From the NCBI GenBank assembly GCA_963800975.1, contig CAWDDB010000004.1, forward strand, positions 34,274-98,273: a stretch of DNA of 64,000 nt. The letters are read 5' to 3'. The notes beneath the pieces were generated by a model. It was not told where the DNA came from. It searched no databases and was given only the letters and a program-made list of their open reading frames with translations. Positions 61,052 to 64,000 of this stretch are shown one piece after another. A program made the translations under genes and the position numbers. Source of the DNA: JALYGY01 sp963800975 (lineage in GTDB: Bacteria > Actinomycetota > Rubrobacteria > Rubrobacterales > Rubrobacteraceae). How positions within the stretch are numbered: position 1 is the first letter of the stretch; each line of letters begins with the position of its first letter.

Positions 61052-61433
61052 CTCCGGCCCTATTCACCCAAATTCCGGAAGACCGATTCTCGGAAGTCCG
61101 CGTAAGCCTTCACGGCCGGCGCGGTGAAGAGGTCTGCCTACCCAAGGCGCAGGCCGCAACACTATTGGCTGCCATAGACGGTTCCAGCGCCGCGGGCGCG
61201 CCCGCTACGTCGAGGAGCAAGCAAGGCTGCTGTCTGAGGCCGGAACCGGGGACGCGCGCTGAGGATGGGCGTCTTCGGACATACGCATTTCGGTGAGGAG
61301 CCGGCGAAACCGACCGAGTGGATCTGCGCCAACAACCGTGGCGGCGCGGGGGTCCGTTTTGTCACGTACAGGCGCGCCTATCCGTCTCAGGTTAGAGGAC
61401 GTGGAACTCAACCGTACGGATGGAGGTTCGAGG
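61052..61433. other. Intergenic gap of 382 bases
   Basis: Nothing convincing. A frame ending RYVEEQARLLSEAGTGDAR at about 61262 may be a relic of a former gene, but it has no start and no recognised family. Confidence 0.4.
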
Positions 61434-62045
61434 ATGAGGCTACCCGACACCGCGCACACCTCCAGGTCCTGGCGGGTCCACGAGATCGCCCCCGACTTCG
61501 AACTCGAGGACGTGTGGGAGCTGCCGACGCCGGGAGGCCCTAACGACTTCCCCCGGCTGGTGCGGCAGATCGCCTCGGGTGACCCGTCGGGCGGCTCCTC
61601 CCGCGCCGGCCGGGCGTTGTGGGCTCTCCGGGATAAGATCGGGGAGCTGCTGGGCTGGGACGATCCAGACGCCGGCCTCGGCTCCGGGGGACCCACCCTC
61701 CGCGACCGGCTGCCGGCCGACCTGCGCGACGGGCCGGCCGGGCCGGAGTTCGACGCGCTCCCCGCCACCTCGCTCTACCTGACGGACGACGAGCTCGCCG
61801 CTGAGGGCGCCAACCGGACCGTGCACGGGATCATGCACCTCGGCTGGGTTCCGGACGGGGCCGGCGGCTACCGGGGCCAGATGGCCGTCCTGGTGAAGCC
61901 GAACGGCCTGTTCGGAAAAGCCTACATGGCCGCGATCAAGCCGTTCCGGTACCTGATCGTGTACCCGGCGCTCATGCGGATGATCGAGCGGGAGTGGCGC
62001 GAGCGGGTTGATCGCATCAGCACGGAGAACGGGGAACTCGGATGA
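61434..62045 (+). CDS. DUF2867 domain-containing protein
   Basis: 203 residues from ATG 61434, behind GGAGG at 61422-61426. The sequence RLPDTAHTSRSWRVHEIAPD, LPTPGGPNDFPRLVRQIASG, WALRDKIGELLGWDDPDAGL, SLYLTDDELAAEGANRTVHG and GYRGQMAVLVKPNGLFGKAY is typical of DUF2867 proteins in actinobacteria, often beside TetR regulators and small membrane proteins. Function unknown; the fold is related to START/SRPBCC-like lipid-binding domains by some annotations. The stop overlaps the next gene's start. Confidence 0.88.
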   Translation: MRLPDTAHTSRSWRVHEIAPDFELEDVWELPTPGGPNDFPRLVRQIASGDPSGGSSRAGRALWALRDKIGELLGWDDPDAGLGSGGPTLRDRLPADLRDGPAGPEFDALPATSLYLTDDELAAEGANRTVHGIMHLGWVPDGAGGYRGQMAVLVKPNGLFGKAYMAAIKPFRYLIVYPALMRMIEREWRERVDRISTENGELG

Positions 62046-62446
62046 TCGAGTGGGCTGGTTGGCTCATCGTGCTATACGGAGCCGCGCACACGCTGGGCGC
62101 CCTCACGGTGGAGGGCGCCGCACGCCACGCTGGGGCGTGGTTCAGCGGGGAGTTGTGGGGGGGCGACTTCGCCAATATGAGCCCTGCCAACGGCGCGTTA
62201 TGGCTGAGCGTGGACAGCTTCGGCGTGCCGCTCATCGTGGTCGGCCTGATGGTGCTGTGGCTGGACCGTCGCGGCATCACACCCCCGCCGTTTATCGCAT
62301 GGACGCTGGGGATCTGGACGGTGGTTGACGCCGTGATCCTCTTGCTCACGCCCTGGCCGATCCTCCTGCTCGCGAACTTCCTGCTGCTGGTCGGGGCCCG
62401 CCGGGCCAGGCACCGCGACAATCCCACGCCGGGATCAGTCACGTAG
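62042..62446 (+). CDS. DUF6463-like small membrane protein
   Basis: 134 residues from ATG 62042, overlapping the DUF2867 stop (ATGA). Four membrane helices: WLIVLYGAAHTLGALTV, then a loop with WFSGELWGGDFANMSPANGA, then WLSVDSFGVPLIVVGLMVLW, FIAWTLGIWTVVDAVILLLT and PILLLANFLLLVGA. The pairing with DUF2867 is a common actinobacterial arrangement. Function unknown. Confidence 0.8.
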   Translation: MIEWAGWLIVLYGAAHTLGALTVEGAARHAGAWFSGELWGGDFANMSPANGALWLSVDSFGVPLIVVGLMVLWLDRRGITPPPFIAWTLGIWTVVDAVILLLTPWPILLLANFLLLVGARRARHRDNPTPGSVT

Positions 62447-62557
62447 CGAGCTCTTACCTGGGGAGGCCGATACACACCTAGAAATAGGTATTCCTGGTTC
62501 CTTCAGGAGAGAGTGCCGAGAATGTCTGTTCCACGCACTCGGGTGAACGAGGGATCG

Positions 62558-63880
62558 CTAGTCCGCCCGTTCTTTACTTGGGGACGTATCGGAGCGCAGC
62601 CACAGCGAGACGTATCCTGGTCGCAGCGTCTCGCCCACCACCCCCACCAGGTGGCCGCTCAGCGTCCCGAGGTCGGTCTCGTCGCGCAGCCTGGCCGAGA
62701 ACGCGTCAATGGTCTTCTTCGCGTCGTACTTGCTGCGGTAGAAGCGGCGGTCCACGAACCACTGAACACGATGCCTCACGGGAATGGATAGCGCCGCTAT
62801 CGTGAGGGTAGAGGCCACGATCGCCAGCTGCGACTCCTGCCCCGTCAACGTGCGGATCACGTACTGCATGGAGACAACGATAGCCAGGTACGTGAAGATC
62901 AGGATCGCCGTCAGCGCCCCGTAGACCAGCGTGCGGTTTATGAGTACGTCTATGTCGAACAGGCGGGAGCGCAGGACAGCGACCCCGATGGAGAGAGGTA
63001 TCATCGAGAACAATACCGTGGTAATCGTCTGAACGAAAAAGCCGCCGAGCACGCCGGTCTGATCGATACCTGAGAAGACGCCCTGCAAGGCGATCAGAAA
63101 GAGGAAGCCGCCAAGACCGATCGAAGTGCCGAAGATCACCCACTTGGTCTGGTGACGCTGCGCCGGAGCGGACATCCTCCGGTAACGGTAGATCTGCGAT
63201 CCCACGGCGCACAAGGCCGAGCCGAGAAACACCACGAAGCCGATAGTGTCGCCCCAACGGAACGCCGCGAACAGTTCGGGAGAGAAGACCGCTACGCAGT
63301 CGTTGGCGATCCATGCGAGAGCAGGGAAGAGAGCCCACCCTGGCACGAACCGCCCATCCGGGAAGAGGTAGAAAAAGAGGATAAGGGTCGTAAAGCCGAG
63401 TGCTGCGAGGAGATGGGCTAGCAGGCTCAGTACGACAGGATACGCGCCCGACAAGCCCTCCAGGAAGCTGAAGCCTAACCCGAAAGCCGTCCCGTACGAG
63501 AAGCTCTGAAAACCGATACCGAAAGTCACGAGCATCGAAGCTACAAGGAAAGCCATGCGATCTTCGGACTTGCGCCAAAAGATGACCGCGCCAACGACCA
63601 CCCACACCGTCAAGGAGACGACGCGTAGAGAGATCACGTAAGCGGAGTACGTGCGCACCGAGAGGCCGAGCCTCTCCAGTTGGTTTACGTTCCCCTGCGT
63701 GAGCAATCCCTTGTCCGAGCATGCTCGTGCGCCCTCGAGACACACCCTCTGAAGGTCCGTCCAGTAAGCAAAGATGCTGACCACAAAGAGTCCCAATGCA
63801 AACAGGGCAACGGCCACCCATGCTACGCGCCCGAAGAGCAGCGCGTGTCGTCTCCATTCGCTTGCGCCTCTGTTCACCAC
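62558..63880 (-). CDS. Multi-helix membrane protein with C-terminal cytoplasmic region, unknown function
   Basis: 440 residues. About ten to eleven membrane helices: WVAVALFALGLFVVSIFAYW, a loop with two Cys (CLEGARACSDKG), VSLTVWVVVGAVIFW, then further helices up to AILIFTYLAIVVSMQYVIRT. The C-terminal part has FDIDVLINRTLVYGALTA, ESQLAIVASTLTIAALSIP, the motif HRVQWFVDRRFYRSKYDAKK and TLSGHLVGVVGETLRPGYVS followed by LWLR. This segment is shared by the N-terminal region of certain membrane sensor kinases in actinobacteria and Chloroflexi, but no kinase domain follows here. It may be a kinase-less relative. Start ATG or GTG near 63880. Confidence 0.72.
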   Translation of the reverse strand: MVNRGASEWRRHALLFGRVAWVAVALFALGLFVVSIFAYWTDLQRVCLEGARACSDKGLLTQGNVNQLERLGLSVRTYSAYVISLRVVSLTVWVVVGAVIFWRKSEDRMAFLVASMLVTFGIGFQSFSYGTAFGLGFSFLEGLSGAYPVVLSLLAHLLAALGFTTLILFFYLFPDGRFVPGWALFPALAWIANDCVAVFSPELFAAFRWGDTIGFVVFLGSALCAVGSQIYRYRRMSAPAQRHQTKWVIFGTSIGLGGFLFLIALQGVFSGIDQTGVLGGFFVQTITTVLFSMIPLSIGVAVLRSRLFDIDVLINRTLVYGALTAILIFTYLAIVVSMQYVIRTLTGQESQLAIVASTLTIAALSIPVRHRVQWFVDRRFYRSKYDAKKTIDAFSARLRDETDLGTLSGHLVGVVGETLRPGYVSLWLRSDTSPSKERAD

Positions 63881-64000
63881 GCCATCCTACAAGGCAACCG
63901 TCTCTCAAGCGTTACGGGGAACGTTACGATCGACTACCCCTTGACTTTTCTCGCAGACTTCGCAGATGTCGATTTAGGCGAACTTCGCGTGACGGCGTTC

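Noticed and set aside
61265..61543. 92-codon plus-strand frame before the DUF2867 gene
   Set aside because: It overlaps the DUF2867 start in another frame, lacks a ribosome site and has no family match.
63940..63990. TTGACT promoter-like string near the right edge
   Set aside because: No good -10 at the right spacing and no gene follows inside the window.

Overview
The window reads as a chromosomal segment of a high-GC actinobacterium, most like Rubrobacter or a near relative. This is inferred from the gene set, the heavy third-position GC, frequent GTG/TTG starts and 4-bp ATGA/GTGA stop-start overlaps. No rRNA, tRNA, CRISPR array, prophage or intact insertion sequence was seen. About 55 genes can be supported; several are visibly broken.

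Layout. 0-6.2 kb: the end of an HNH nuclease, then an oxidative pentose phosphate operon, tal-gnd-zwf-opcA-pgl. It is interrupted between gnd and zwf by a 304-bp element whose inverted arms of 7-bp units enclose a deleted four-helix-bundle ORF. 6.2-18.9 kb: a frameshifted epimerase, two alcohol dehydrogenases, an Rrf2/NsrR-like regulator with a palindromic site before a quinol NO reductase, an FAD oxidoreductase, a tandem-Usp protein, a GAF-LuxR regulator and a doubly frameshifted DUF6544 gene. 18.9-25.2 kb: cydABDC (cytochrome bd and its ABC exporter). 25.2-30.2 kb: CorA, a DsbA-like lipoprotein with in-frame TGA exactly at the first catalytic Cys, CcdA, a lipoate ligase-like protein and an AI-2E family permease.

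30-41 kb: a solute-binding lipoprotein, dapE-dapD, a GntR regulator preceded by a textbook promoter, tandem operators and a 31-aa membrane peptide, an EamA transporter, a Uma2 remnant, dapC and lysA divergent, then an envelope redox group (LPXTG cupredoxin, DoxX, Tat Rieske lipoprotein). 41-48.4 kb: a GbsR regulator with an ABC exporter, a PEP synthase/rifampicin phosphotransferase-like enzyme with a membrane tail, and a DUF815 ATPase. 48.5-59 kb: a signalling island with three histidine kinases, three response regulators and a second solute-binding lipoprotein. 59-64 kb: a hairpin-rich spacer, dapF, a secreted protein with an in-frame TAA, a DUF2867/DUF6463 pair and a large membrane protein.

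Themes. The window holds five meso-DAP/lysine genes (dapC, dapD, dapE, dapF, lysA). Respiration and oxidative or NO stress are served by qNOR, cytochrome bd, Usp and the CcdA/DsbA-like pair. Degenerate 7-bp repeat arrays recur in at least six intergenic places. The most interesting candidate is the DsbA-like gene at 26339-27079: the TGA replaces the catalytic Cys and a hairpin follows directly, so selenocysteine insertion is possible. Several other genes here carry frameshifts or stops, so simple decay or sequence error remains a live alternative.
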